Below are positions 24,870 to 36,119 of a DNA stretch of 64,000 nucleotides, piece after piece. Numbering within the stretch: the first letter of the stretch is position 1; each line of letters opens with the position of its first letter. Under the pieces are notes generated by a model. That model searched no databases. It was not told where the DNA came from and saw only the letters and a list, made by a program, of their open reading frames with translations. The translations under genes were made by a program, and so were the position numbers. Location: NCBI GenBank assembly GCA_023374025.1, contig SIJG01000144.1, forward strand, positions 1 through 64,000, in the 5' to 3' direction. This stretch comes from Heterodera schachtii. Taxonomy: Eukaryota > Nematoda > Chromadorea > Rhabditida > Heteroderidae.

Positions 24870-25345
24870 TCATTTTTTATTTTGCCCAAATTCTCTTTTT
24901 CTTTACATTAATTATGCTTTAATTTAAATGCTTTCAATCATTTAATTGTTAAATTCTATTTCTCATTTTTTCTCTCACTATCTCTGTCTTCATCTCTGCG
25001 GCCTCATCCGCTGCTCAACCGCCATTCATATAACGCTTATGTTTATGCATTCACTTCACATTCACACCATCACTTAAAAATTGTTCTTTAATCGACAATT
25101 CAGCTTTTTGCATTTCTCATCACATTTTTAAATTAAATTTCTTCATTGGAAATTTATTGAAATCTGTGTTTTTGCAACCAGCAAACCGGAGGTTTTTTCG
25201 AGCAAGTTTTCCGCCACACAAAACTAAACTGCTCTCATTTTGAATTGTGGCGGAAAACCGGTTCCAGCCTAAATTTTTTAATTAATTTTGTCTCATCAAA
25301 ATTACATAATTGTTTTCCCCATTTCAAAAGTGAACAGTATCGGAC
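24870..25345. other. No gene seen
   Basis: AT-rich with a GC-richer patch near 25180-25270, where AAGTTTTCCGCCACA and TGTGGCGGAAAACC form an inverted repeat about 35 bp apart. No exon supported. Confidence 0.45.
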
Positions 25346-25349
25346 AAAT

Positions 25350-25505
25350 TGAACGATCGGACATTTGACACATTGCGCGACCGGACAATTCACACATTGG
25401 ACATTGCGCGACCGGACAATTCACACATTGAACATTGCGCGACCGGACAAATCACACCTTGGACATTGCGCAACCGGACAATTCACACATTGGACCAATT
25501 GGCAT
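25350..25505. repeat. 31-bp minisatellite
   Basis: CATTGCGCGACCGGACAATT starts at 25371, 25402, 25433 and 25464, giving an exact 31-bp period, with a degenerate first and last copy. Units also contain TCACACATTGGA. Repeats are contiguous with no unique spacers, so this is not a CRISPR array. Confidence 0.9.
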
Positions 25506-25801
25506 TTGCACACCGCAGAAGCGACTGCCCGAGGACCGTCTCAACGCAGGGCCAGGAAAGGAAATTTTGGACGGACCCGGACAATAGTTAAATTTATTCA
25601 ATATTTTCATCTCTTTTTACAAAATATTCAATTAAATAATGATAGTTCATTATTTACAAAAAGAAAATATCATATAAATAAATCTAATTTATTCTTGTGA
25701 CTACTAGTATACAAAAGTTTAGAAAATGAGTTTGAATATTGCTTTCATTTAGCATAAGTTATTTTATAATTTTCCGTTGGTTTTCGCTAACAAATAAATG
25801 A

Positions 25802-26744
25802 AATATTAGTTAATAAATGTCTTAACTATCTATTAATTGTTTAGTATTTGTGTTTATTCAAAACTTTTTCTACTTATATTTGATTTTCTTCGCTCTTATT
25901 TAATAATTTAATTATGCGTTGATTAAGAGAGAAATTTGCCATTAAAATTGATTAATTAATGAAATTATTACTTTTCAATTGTTCAAATCGCGTTTCTTCA
26001 ACAACATCATTCCAATTACTTCAACTTGCAAACCAAAAATGTCCGTAAAACCAAAAGATAAATTAATGCAATTTGATTTAAAATTATCAATTTTTTAGGA
26101 ATTGTTAAACAATCCGAAATTAATTCAATTTTTATTAAATTATTTATATTGAATAATTAATGATTTTTTTCAAAATAAATTTCAAGTTTTAACCTAAATT
26201 ATTTAATATTATTGTTTTACCATTTTATAGAAATGTATTTCGCGCTTTTAATAATTATTTTCCTGTTTAATAATATTAGTTAATAAATGTCTTAACTATC
26301 TATTAATTGTTTAGTATTTGTGTTTATTCAAAACTTTTTCTACTTATATTTGATTTTCTTCGCTCTTATTTAATAATTTAATTATGCGTTGATTAAGAGA
26401 GAAATTTGCCATTAAAATTGATTAATTAATGAAATTATTACTTTTCAATTGTTGAAATCGCGTTTCTTCAACAACATCATTCCAATTACTTCAACTTGCA
26501 AACCAAAAATGTCCGTAAAACCAAAAGATAAATTAATGCAATTTGATTTAAAATTATCAATTTTTTAGGAATTGTTAAACAATCCGAAATTAATTCAATT
26601 TTTATTAAATTATTTATATTGAATAATTAATGATTTTTTTCAAAATAAATTTCAAGTTTTAACCTAAATTATTTAATATTATTGTTTTACCATTTTATAG
26701 AAATGTATTTCGCGCTTTTAATAATTATTTTCCTGTTTAATAAT
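25802..26744. repeat. 470-bp near-perfect tandem duplication
   Basis: The sequence from AATATTAGTTAATAAATG at 25802 repeats from 26272 with a 470-bp offset and almost no differences; one seen is TTGTTCAAATCG versus TTGTTGAAATCG. Neither copy has a recognisable exon. The identity implies a very recent duplication or an assembly duplication. Confidence 0.95.
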
Positions 26745-27473
26745 CATATGAAAATTATTAAAAATTAATATTCTATTTTTTTTTTCTTCAACTAATTTCT
26801 TAATATGTTTTTTTAGTAAATAGCATTAATAATTTTAAAATTCAATAATATTGATTTTCTTCTTCATGAATTTAAGTATTTGTTCTTTTTTCGTTAATTT
26901 ATTTTTTATTAATTTAGATTTATGCTTTTTTTAAAATTTATTATAATGTGAGTGTCAAATAAATATAATTGTTTTTTCTATTAAATATATTAATAAATAT
27001 TAATAAAATTTAAAAATCAATTTCAATGATTATAATTTTTTTTCGATCAGATCCCTGCTTAGAACATAATCTTTTTTTTGTTTTTTTCCATTGTTATTTT
27101 CAATTATTTCGTCATATTTTATTATTTCGTTAAACAATGTTAATTTTAACAAGCTTAACCAACATTGCTATATCTCTTTTCTCATTCTGTCTTATATTGT
27201 GCATTAAAAGAATGTAATCTTTTTTTTTAAATTTCATTTACATTTATTCTCTATAAATATTGTATTAAGATTTTTTCTGGAGATTTTGCATTGTAAGATT
27301 TTCATTAATATAAATATTTCTTCTTTATTGGAATGTAAAAGTGAATGCTTCTTTTTGCTGTTGATTATGGTAATTTAATTTCAACAATTTTTCCATAAAT
27401 ATTTTATATAAATTTGTATGCTTTGGAGTATTATTAATTCTTCACTTGTTTTTATTTATTTTTAATCGGAAAT
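26745..27473. other. AT-rich gene-free stretch
   Basis: No feature supported. Confidence 0.5.
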
Positions 27474-27976
27474 GGACAATCCGACAGTAAATTACACTAA
27501 AAGATAATAAATTGCCGTCGTCGAAGGGACCGATTGTGTCGTATCAAGAAAAAATGAAAATAGACAAATAAAAAAAAGTGCGAATGTAGTCTAAAATTGT
27601 TTCGTTCTAAATTAACATGGATTGGCATTTTGAAGGGAGGCTGCATCTTTATTGAAATAAAAGCGCTTTTTCTTGCCATTCCTCGCACACGAATGCCGTC
27701 TTGTAAATTATAGGTGAAATTTTGATCAATGCCTACTTTCTTACATTTCTTTGACAAAAGTGTTTAATGGTGTACGAAGAAAATGAAATTGGCTGTTGAT
27801 TGCATTTCCACACCCTTCAGTACTAATGGCACATTTTACATTGTTTGATTTTTAGGGTAATTACAAAAAATCATCAATTTATTTGCCTATTTTCCTTTTT
27901 TCTTGATACGTCACAATCGGTCCCTTCGGCAACGGCATTTTATTATCTTTTAGTGTAATTTACTGTCGGATTGTCC
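27474..27976. mobile_element. MITE-like element with ~95-bp terminal inverted repeats
   Basis: The left end starts GGACAATCCGACAGTAAATT at 27474. The right end, ending at 27976, is its reverse complement. Pairing extends for about 95 bp with only a few mismatches and includes GAAGGGACCGATTGTG and CGTATCAAGAAAAAA. The ~310-bp core has no transposase; a short minus-strand frame spanning it is not a protein match. No clear target-site duplication is visible, and CTGTCGGATTGTCC is repeated just outside the right end. The superfamily is undetermined. Confidence 0.85.
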
Positions 27977-30610
27977 ACCTCTGTCGGATTGTCCAATCTT
28001 TATTATTTTCTTTAATTTCTTTAACTAAGACTCAGTCGCGGTTTCAGGAGGCGCAGCCGATGTCTGATTCACTTTTTTACATTCTTTTTATTTGTTGCTA
28101 AATAATTTGAAAGTTATGTCCATTTTTATAAAATATAATTTTTTAATATTGTTAATTTATTTTTATTTTTTCAATTAACTTTATTGTTTGGTTTTTATTA
28201 ATCTCGTCCCTGTTTCGCAGTAGACGATTTCTGCTCATGCTGTGCATAAATAATTTTTAATTAAGCCTCTTTATTAGTAATTTGCATAAGAATTTAAATT
28301 GTTTAATCATCAAAAATTCAATCTTTGTTTTTCAACTTTCACATTACTTAAATTAATTTCTATTGTAAATAATTAAATTTTTTAAATATATTAATGTTAT
28401 GTTTTCAATTTTTATTTCCATTTCCAAATAAATGGTTTTGGATTCTATAAATTATTATTGTTTTTAAATTTATGTAATATCAAATAAATAAATTTATATT
28501 TTAACCTTTTATTATTGTAATTTCATCACTATTGAAATTTGGCTAATATATCATTTTCAAACAGTTTTTTTCAAAATAATTATTTATAATTGAAAGTATG
28601 CATTATTATGACCATAGAATCTTTCCAAACAAAAAAAAAAAAAAAATCATTTTTCGTTTTTTCGAACGTTTATATTTTTGAATTAAATTTTTGGGTCTTT
28701 TTTAATTAAATTATTTATTTTTGTATTTAGTATCATTTAGTATCTACAATATTCATTCCTCCGTTCATTTAATATTTCTGTAGTGAAAACGAATTTCTGG
28801 CTCATGACAAAGTTTCAAAAAAGTTGTGACCTGAAAAACACAAACAAATAATTTTTTTAATATTTAAAATAATGAATTCTTTATTCTTTAACCAAAAGCA
28901 AAAAACCTCAATCAATTAATTGAAAAATTTAATTGAAAATTTAAAAAATTGCTAAATTATTTCATCGAAAATTTTTTGTAAGAGCAAAATAACAAAAAAA
29001 TAAAATAAAAATTTAATTTCTATTTATTTTTCATAAATACATAAGTTAATACAGTGATTTATGTTTAGCTGAACTCAATCGTTCAATTTGAAAAAATTTA
29101 ATTTTAATATTTAAAAAATTGGCTAAATTTTTCACAATATAATAAAATTTTAATTGAAATTTATTTTTCATAAAGAAATGAATGCATTTGTTTCTATTTA
29201 TTATGCTTTAATAAAGTTTAATTGTTATTAGTAATTAGGCTTTTACTTTTAGAAAATAGGTATAAAATTATCGCAATAACCGAAAAGGACAGTTGGTGCT
29301 TAATTTAATATTGCTAATTATTTCGTTGTTCAAATGAATATTTTCTTAATTTTGTGGTTTCAACTTTTAAATATTTATTAAATTTTTTTATTTTTCATTC
29401 GCTATTTTTTCCTAATTTTCGTAAACAATAATAATAGTTTTTTTTATATGTTTTCATTTTTTCTTATCATATCTCATAATTTTCTTGTCTTTTATCCCAT
29501 GCTGCGTGTGTTGATGCATCTGACTGCATAATTAGATTTTAAATTCAGTATTTATAATTAAATTCACGTTTGAATTGAAACTTTCAGATTTTTTATTTAA
29601 TTTTCTTTTGTCCTTTTATTTTATATTTGTGACAATTTTAGTTGGATCGTTATTATATTTTTTTTTTGCAATTATAATCTATTAAAAAGGTTGGTTGCCT
29701 TTTAGATATATTCATGATTTTAATTGCAATAATTTTTCTGAATTAGAATATATGTAATAATTTCAAAATTATAAGTTCATTTTTATGAGTATGTTTCATT
29801 CGTATTTTTCATTTTGTTAAAAAATTTTTTTTAATTAATATACCAATAGCTTATTTTTATTGATCATATTTTAATTTCATTGCATAATTTTTTTGCATTA
29901 AATTTTTTAAAATTTTTTTCGTTATGTGATTCTTATTTTGTTGTTACTAAAACTTATATGTGGTTTTTAAAAGATTTTTTTAAGCACAAAATATTTATTT
30001 TCAAATTTTATTGATTATTCATTTTATTTTGTTAGTAGAATTTTTATTGACTCAATTTAATTAAAACGTGGTTTGAAAATTTAAATTTCTTTATTCAATA
30101 GTGATTTATTTTGAAAAAACGATATACCCTCTATTTTTTGAAAAAATAAAAAAATACTAATGGGTTTTTAATTAAATTTTTTAATTTTAATATTTCTTTC
30201 TTTCGGTTATTTTTAATTCATTTGTATGAATTTAAAAATTAACTTAAAATATTTTATTGTGCTATTATTTACCATATGCTTTTTTTAGCCTTTTAACAAA
30301 ATTATATTTTAACAATTTGTCTTTATTTAGGCTTTAATTTTCTTTCAAAAATAATAAAATTTTCTTGCACAGTGTCTTTGTTTTTTTGTCATCTTAACTG
30401 AATATTTATTTTCCTTAAATATAATTATAAGATTCGTTGTATAATTAATATATTATTCACAAGATTTGTTGTTCACTTGTTATTTCGTTTTTTGATTTGG
30501 TTTTATATGACGCCTTTTAAATTAAATTTAAAATTATATGGATGTAATCTATTAAAGTTTGATCAAATGAAATTATTGTTATAATGTAATTAATATGATA
30601 ATCACTATAC
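27977..30610. other. AT-rich gene-free stretch
   Basis: Small GC-richer patches near 28020-28070 and 28205-28245 have no open frame that I can relate to a family. No RNA gene seen. Confidence 0.5.
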
Positions 30611-30611
30611 A

Positions 30612-31330
30612 GAGGTGAGCGCGTGTTATTTATATCTGAAGTTAAAGAAATAATTGAAAATCATGATTATTTATAAAAAAATTTAATTCGTTTTAAGAAA
30701 GCAAATGGCGTAAAATCTATCCAAATTAAAATAAGAGATGTAACAAACTTATTGAATTAATTAAAAAATTACAACTACAAATATATTTTATTGAAAACTT
30801 AAAAAACTAAACAAAAGTACATAATAAAAAAAGTTTTTAAATGTGATGAATACGACTATTTAAAAAATAAATTTTCATTAATTTACAACTCTAAATTATT
30901 TTGAAATGAATAGTATTATTTAAAAAAGTTTTTATTTAATTTCTGCAATTATTTACAAATATTATTAATTAAAAACACTTAATAATTGGAATGTAAAAAT
31001 ATAAGACTAAAATCATCATGTAATTTACGAAGACCAGAGGCGAGCGCGTTTTAATTATACCAGAAATTAATGAAATAATTGAAATTTAGATTATTTATAA
31101 AAAAAATTTTAAATTCATTTTATTATTATAAAAATGGCGAAAAATCGCCCAAATTGAAATAAAAGATGCAACAAAGTTATGGAATTAATTAAAAAATTAT
31201 CAACTACAAATATACTTCATAGAAAAACTTTAAAAAGTACATAATGAATAAAAGTATTTAAATGTGGTGAATATGACTATTAAAAATAAATAAATTTTCA
31301 TGAATTCAGACATATAAATTATTTTGAAAT
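30612..31330. repeat. Diverged ~420-bp tandem duplication
   Basis: The block starting AGGTGAGCGCGTGTT (30612) is echoed by AGGCGAGCGCGTTTT (about 31034). Both continue with TTTATAAAAAAA, AATGGCG-AAA, AAATAAAAGATG/AATAAGAGATG, AATTAATTAAAAAATTA and ACTACAAATATA in the same order. Indels are frequent, so it is older than the 25.8-kb duplication. No coding sense. Confidence 0.7.
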
Positions 31331-31694
31331 TTTTAATGTAAATTTTACACTTGATTATTATTATGCTTTGAATCAACGCGCAAAAGTATTCAAAGATCTT
31401 CAGAATTTTCCTGACAAAAAAATAATAATTTAAACAATTATCAAATATTAATTAGGAAAAATAAGAACAATTTATAATTATTTTCAAATAGTGCTAAAAA
31501 TTTATTATTATAACAAAAATCAAAAAATTTATAATTTAATTGAAAAACGCAAAATGAATAAAAAAAAATTTTATTTGGAAATTTATTAATTTCAATCTAA
31601 TAAAAGTAAGCTAAATAAAAATATAACGAAACTATACCCACAGCACTTAAAATTTTTTAAAAGATGATCATCAAATGCTATATAAAAATACAAA

Positions 31695-31935
31695 AAAAGG
31701 AGGGAGGATGAAGAGGAAGAGAAGGAAGGAAAAGGAGGGAGGATGAAGAGGAATAGAAGGAAGGAAAGGAGGGAGGAGGAAGAGAACGAAGGAAAAGGAG
31801 GGAGGATGAAGAGGAAGAGAAGGAAGGAAAGGAGGGAGGAGGAAGAGAAGGAAGGAAAAGGAGGGAGTATGACGAGGAAGAGAAGGAAGGAAAGGAGGGA
31901 GGAAGAAGAGAACGAAGGAAAAGGAGGGAGGATGA
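31695..31935. repeat. Polypurine minisatellite
   Basis: About 240 bp almost without pyrimidines on the plus strand. GGAGGGAGGA-type cores start at about 31699, 31734, 31768, 31797, 31831, 31860, 31894 and 31923, so spacing alternates near 34 and 29 bp for a 63-bp higher-order unit. Purine mirror symmetry makes triplex DNA possible. Frames across it encode only K/R/E or S/P/F/L repeats and are rejected as genes. Confidence 0.9.
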
Positions 31936-32489
31936 GCCCGGAGTTTTAGGCACGAGAATTTCTTAAATAGGTATTTCAAAAAGGCACGAAAAATTGGAAA
32001 AGGGCAGGAAAAATCAACACTTTGGACACAGATTTTTTATCAAATTAACAAAAAAAAAATTCCATAAGTTCCTTTTTTTGCTTTTCGGGGTAAATCTTTT
32101 TTCTTTTTATAAAAATTTCAGCACCGGAGCAAAAAATAAGGAATTTTTAGCAGTTTTGGACCAAAAATTGACAATTTTTTTCTGGCTGTTTTGTTAAAAT
32201 TTCAAAAACCAAGGTCTACTGTGGGTCCGGCTGTGCCAATTCCGCTAGGAAAATTTTTTACAAATTGTAAGAAATATGATAAGAAAATTACAAAATTTTC
32301 AAAAACTTTTCCTTTTTTTCAAAAATCCTGAAAAAGGCATGTAAAAAGGCACCAAAATTACGTGCCCGGTATAAGGCACCAAAAATTCAAACCAGAAGCT
32401 TCAACCCAAGTTAAAAACTCGTTTTTAGTGCTTATTAGGCCATAGCAAGTTAGCATAAAAAAGGCATATGCCTCAAAATCCGGGCTCTA
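31933..32489. mobile_element. Dispersed AGGCATATGCCT-type element, copy 3
   Basis: The left end GAGCCCGGAGTTTTAGGCAC and the right end (AGGCATATGCCT then CAAAATCCGGGCTCTA) are imperfect inverted repeats. Inner phrases AAGGCACCAAAA, GTGCCCGGTATAAGGCACC and CTTCAACCCAAG are shared with the copy at 60505-60865. It follows directly on the polypurine tract, so a target duplication cannot be read. No transposase. Confidence 0.7.
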
Positions 32490-32605
32490 CCTATCACCAA
32501 TAAAAAAATTTACATTATATTTTCTTTTCACTTTCTTTAATTCCTAATTTTTTTTATTTTCTTATTTATCAACGTTATGCTTTTATTGAAAATTATTATC
32601 GTCTG

Positions 32606-32988
32606 TCAGATTGGTTCCTTCCTTCGATGCTTTTTCTTATTTGCTTTTCTGTGAGTCGACCGAACCGGCACGAGATGCCAGAACAGACGCACAATCTCAT
32701 CAAAACACAGCCAAAAGGCGTAGAGCATGCCGGGCACCCAAAGGAAGAAGCTGTAAAAACAATTATTTAGAATAATTTTTTTATTCTTATAAAACTTTTT
32801 TACTACACAAACCATCGGTGGGCATGGGCATCATTGGAGGGCGGAAAGGGCTCCTTCAACTCAATTTTCTCTTTGTTACACACGGGCCCTGGCCCATTGC
32901 AAATAACACAGGATGGAAACCCATCATTTTTTTTGCAAATTTTCTCCAACTTTGATTCACTCGTCTTTGTTTCAGCACACCCGTTCAT
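32606..32988 (-). CDS. Pmp3/UPF0057-like small membrane protein (divergent)
   Basis: Proposed exon 1 runs from ATG at 32988-32986 to 32813, then a 62-bp intron (GTTTGT...TTTTTACAG), then exon 2 from 32750 to TGA at 32606-32608; the frame is kept, giving 106 residues. Exon 2 begins CFFLWVPGMLYAFWLCF, which resembles the second membrane helix of Pmp3/UPF0057 proteolipids (WIPGVIHAFW in family members). That family modulates plasma-membrane potential in fungi and plants; the animal role is poorly known. The usual first helix with LPP is absent. Exon 1 instead encodes a hydrophilic, cysteine-containing segment (C-x2-C pairs) and begins just beside a hairpin repeat. Exon 1 may therefore be wrong, and the locus may be a fragment or chimera. 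Confidence 0.5.
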
Positions 32989-33076
32989 AACAAAAATATC
33001 GTTGTTTTGTTCTAAAATTTGCCTTTTTTGATGAAAATCTGTTAACAAATCAAAACGAAAATAACAAAAAAAATTT

Positions 33077-33110
33077 CCGGCGGCGCCTATCGGTAGCGTT
33101 GACCCTCTCC
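33077..33110. repeat. GC-rich hairpin repeat, copy 1
   Basis: CCGGCGGCGCCTATCGG is related to hairpins at 33781, 35706, 48724, 48993 and 49678. About 35 bp to the left is CTGTTAACAAATC, which is also found beside copies at 35706 and 48993. The copy at 35706 lies in the opposite orientation. Confidence 0.65.
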
Positions 33111-33424
33111 ACTCGTCCAATCCCAAAAGTTTTTTTAAAAATGGTCCGCAAGAAATTGTTAAAAATCGGATTTTTTGATCCCGAATGCATTAAAATTTAT
33201 GATTTGCTAATTTCTCCCCAAATTTGTTAAAATCGATAAAGTGAGACGAAAAATATAATATATAACTATATTTTTAATCGAATAAACTGTAAAAATAACT
33301 TGAAGCAATTTCGCAAAATTTCCAAATTTTTGATCTTCAAAATTGATTTTTTGGGCCTGATGTCCTGATTTAAATGTTCAGATAAAAATTGCTGCTTTAG
33401 TTAAAAAATTAATTAATATTTATA

Positions 33425-33615
33425 TTAAAAGTTGAAAGTTGGACAACCATCCAAACAGGAGAAAGTTTGGCATCCTAAGAAGGTCTTGGCAGTGCAGTCG
33501 ACAACATCGCTTGTGTCGCCTTCTTCCGTGTCTTTGATGTTGTAAGTGGCGATCAGCCACTTGATGTCCTTTGTTCCCGCTCCCTTATTCCGTATCGAAA
33601 GCGCACAATTATCGA
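33425..33615 (-). CDS. Cysteine-rich terminal exon, unknown family
   Basis: After a TTTTTAG acceptor at 33617-33616 the minus strand reads about 62 residues to TAA at 33425-33427. The peptide begins DNCALSIRNKG, continues with a WLIATYNIKD stretch and ends with a cysteine-rich segment (DCTAKTFLGCQTFSC, then C-P). Codon use and GC content stand out from the AT-rich flanks, so it is likely a real last exon. The even spacing of five cysteines suggests a secreted or extracellular fold. I do not recognise the family, and no upstream exon was found among the repeats above 33640. It may be an isolated fragment. Confidence 0.4.
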
Positions 33616-33780
33616 CTAAAAATGTTTTTATGTGCAAAATTATTTAAAAATTATAAATAAATTTCCGAAATTTCCTGGTTTCTCCTGTCAGAAACCGTCT
33701 GATCCAAAAATTTCTAAATTTATTAAAAAATTTGCTCAAAATTACAAATTTTGCTAATTTTATGGACATTTTAAAATTTT

Positions 33781-33812
33781 CCCGGCGGTGCCTGTCGGCA
33801 CCGACCGCCGGT
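33781..33812. repeat. GC-rich hairpin repeat, copy 2
   Basis: CCGGCGGTGCC-TGTC-GGCACCG then ACCGCCGG; a near-palindrome of the same family as 33077 and 35706, with a small insertion in one arm. Confidence 0.65.
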
Positions 33813-33954
33813 CCTCCCAGAAAAATTTTTTAAGAAAAAAAGCGGCAAAAAATTGATTTTTTTTAGCAGATTGAACCATTCTTAGGGATTTTGGAGAAAT
33901 CTTAAATCTAAAAAAATATTTTTTTTTAATGTTATGAATAATGATAAATAGGGA

Positions 33955-34400
33955 TGTCTAAAATATGTACAAAAAGTGGTCAAAAATGTACATAAATATG
34001 TAAAAAAAAATCACGAAATAAGTACAAAAAAACAAAAAATATGTGTATGTAAATAAAAAAAAATTTTAATGGTTATTTTTTTTTAATTCTTCAGAAAGTG
34101 TGAATAGGCACAAAATGCCATAAAATTAGCTAAATAGGCGAAGATAGAACCAAAATTATTGATTTTCGGTTATTTTTATTTTTTCACAAAAAATTTTATA
34201 AATTTTCATAAATGTAAAAAATATGAAAATATGTAAGAAAAATTTGCCGAAATTTTTGATTTTTTGAGAATTTCCAAAAAATTTCTGTAAAAAAATCCTC
34301 AAAATATGTAAAAAATGTATGAAAAGTCCGAAAAAGTTCAAAATATGTATAAAAACCCCGAATATGTAAAAATATGTAATAAATAAAAGTCCCAACCTTC
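33955..34400. repeat. Low-complexity AAATATGTAA-rich repeat
   Basis: AAATATGTAA/AAATATGTAC-like decamers occur ten or more times, with two AATAGGC phrases like those of the dispersed elements. Frames on the minus strand are F/I/Y-rich artefacts. It may be a decayed non-autonomous element (GGGATGT...AGTCCC). Confidence 0.45.
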
Positions 34401-34667
34401 CGAATCAAATAGAGAGTCCAACAATGGGGAAGCACATGCAAATAGATCAATTGAAAAAAAAAATTTAAATAAAGATAATTTCATTTTTAACTAAAAAATA
34501 ATTTATTAAATATTACGAATACATTGGTAACTATTAACTGAATTAAAAAATGAAATCAAATTTCTCTTAGTGTGTTCGATGAAAGGCAGCTGACAGGGCC
34601 TCTATTTTATTTACTTCGGAGGTCCTCCCCGAAATTTTTTCTTGATACGGGCCTGACCAAAACATGC

Positions 34668-34762
34668 CTTCAAATCCCCGACGGTGCTGGGCAATTCGCC
34701 GATCAGGTTCTGCTACAGGTACACCTCGGTCAGGCTGATGCAGCCGCCAATTGTTGGGGCCT
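34668..34762 (-). pseudogene. Leucine-rich repeat fragment, Scribble/LET-413-like, with in-frame stop
   Basis: Reading from 34762 downward gives PTIGGCISLTEVYL, a TAG stop (34715-34713), then QNLIGELPSTVGDLKA. This fits two adjoining 23-residue LRRs of the Scribble/LET-413/SHOC2 group (SLTEL-L-xNxLxxLPxxIGxLxxL). Those proteins organise basolateral polarity or Ras signalling. Only about 30 residues survive and no flanking LRR exons are present, so this is a dead gene fragment. The exact LRR subfamily is an inference. Confidence 0.65.
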
Positions 34763-35161
34763 CATTGTGCCGATGGTGTTGTCGTCGGCTCTCAAATTTG
34801 GAAAATATATAAAATTAGTCAAACAATTACCAAATAATGGCAAAGTGTGGTAGACCACTTCTTTTTAAATTCCCCAGCGACTCAAAAATGCGTGGATTTT
34901 GTTAAAAAGATAATGCAAAATCCGACTAAAAAGCAGATTTTATACCAGTTGGGCCTTTGTTAAAATTCACTATCTTTTCAATAATGGTTTAATTTTTTGC
35001 TGGATTTCAATTGCCTTTTAAAATTGAGCCTCTCAAACAATTTTATAAAAATAAATTTTATTTAATTTCTTTTTTTTTCTCGAAATTCCCTTAAATAAAT
35101 TTAGAAAGACCCTTGAAAAGTGATTTATCTCTTAAACATAAATGGGATGGCATTCGCTCAC

Positions 35162-35345
35162 TTTTTGCTTTGGGTCCGTCGCCGTTTGCTGCGCCTCTTT
35201 TTTGCCTCTGCGCAACGGAATGTGATGCGTAAAAGTGAGCGTTGCGGAAAAAATCAGCGTTTGAAGAGGCGAATGAATGCCACCGGAAGGGTCGGCCGTT
35301 TGATCGGAAGCAATGCTTTTCCTTATTTTTTGCTCCCTTTTGTCC
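35162..35345 (-). pseudogene. DEAD-box RNA helicase fragment, DDX24/MAK5-like (motif III exon)
   Basis: A TTTTTCAG acceptor at 35353-35346 is followed by a 184-bp exon ending at a GTGAGC donor (35161). The frame reads through a segment with LQTLIFSATLTFTHH, then P-LRRGKKE and a lysine-rich end. F-SATLT is helicase motif III, and the T-L-x3-H-x-P context is typical of the DDX24/MAK5 branch, which acts in 60S ribosomal subunit biogenesis in the nucleolus. Helicase motifs I, II and IV-VI are not found in the flanking kilobases, so this is an isolated exon, probably a displaced fragment. Alternatively it belongs to a gene with long introns extending out of sight. Confidence 0.65.
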
Positions 35346-35705
35346 CTGAAAAATGAGCTGTTTCATTAAATTCCGAGGACACTTTGTGTTGCCTGTGAAC
35401 CGGCGCGGCCGGTAGGCCAGGGTGCGTATCGAAAATTTTTCAAAATATGAACATCAAGGCCAAAAAATAAGATTTTAAAATCAAAGAAAATTGCTTCAAA
35501 TCAGTTATTTTTACAATTTATTTTTGATCAAAAATATATCAAAATATTTTTTGTCTCCTATTATCGGTTTTAACAATTTCGGGGAACAAATAAGCAAATC
35601 TTATTAGCAGCAGTGCATTTGGGATCAAAAATCAATTTTTAACAATTTTTTTGCGGCGTGCTTTTTCCAAATGTTTTGAAGAATGGGCTAGGGGAGCGGG
35701 TTCGG

Positions 35706-35731
35706 CCGGCGGTGGCGATAGGCGCCGCCGG
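35706..35731. repeat. GC-rich hairpin repeat, copy 3
   Basis: CCGGCGGTGGC-GATA-GGCGCCGCCGG with GATTTGTTAACAGATTTT about 25 bp to the right. It is the mirror arrangement of copy 1 at 33077, so the two copies face each other across 2.6 kb holding three gene fragments. Confidence 0.65.
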
Positions 35732-36012
35732 AAAATTTTTTGTAATTTCTTTTTGATTTGTTAACAGATTTTCACCATAAAAAGGTTCAATTTTTGTGGT
35801 TTTGAGAAAATTGGCGACCATTTTTATATTCAAAAGAGCTTTTTTGCGGCCTTTTTTCAAAAAACTTTTTTGGTACTTGTGTAGTGTACCGGGTACTTTT
35901 ACCATAGATTTTTAAATGCCTATAAATGTATTCATTTTACACTGTTTTTTTCAAGCATGGAAATTTTAAAAGACTTTAATATTCGTGTTATTTACTCTCC
36001 TGCAAAAAACAG

Positions 36013-36110
36013 ACGATGAATTTGAAGAATGGCAACGAGAATACAAATTACTGCACACTAAAAGAATTTGCGAATGCGGGATTTTGGTCTCAAGTTGCTT
36101 CTATTTATGA
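36013..36110 (+). CDS. Possible exon, unknown
   Basis: An AACAG acceptor is followed by an open stretch with protein-like composition, reading through DDEFEEWQREYKLLH and a CEC motif to a TGA at 36108-36110. The GC content is modestly above the flanks. No family is recognised and no partner exon was found. Confidence 0.2.
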
Positions 36111-36119
36111 AATTACAAA

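Noticed and set aside
25349..25591. Regular 31-bp repeats suggesting a CRISPR array
   Set aside because: Units are contiguous with no unique spacers and the genome is eukaryotic.
31671..31979. Frames encoding S/P/F/L repeats (minus) and K/R/E repeats (plus)
   Set aside because: Direct translation of the polypurine minisatellite.
34156..34450. F/I/Y-rich frames on the minus strand resembling membrane proteins
   Set aside because: Produced by the AAATATGTAA low-complexity repeat.
35091..35366. Plus- and minus-strand frames overlapping the helicase exon
   Set aside because: Only the minus-strand frame with the SATLT motif has family support; the others are shadows.
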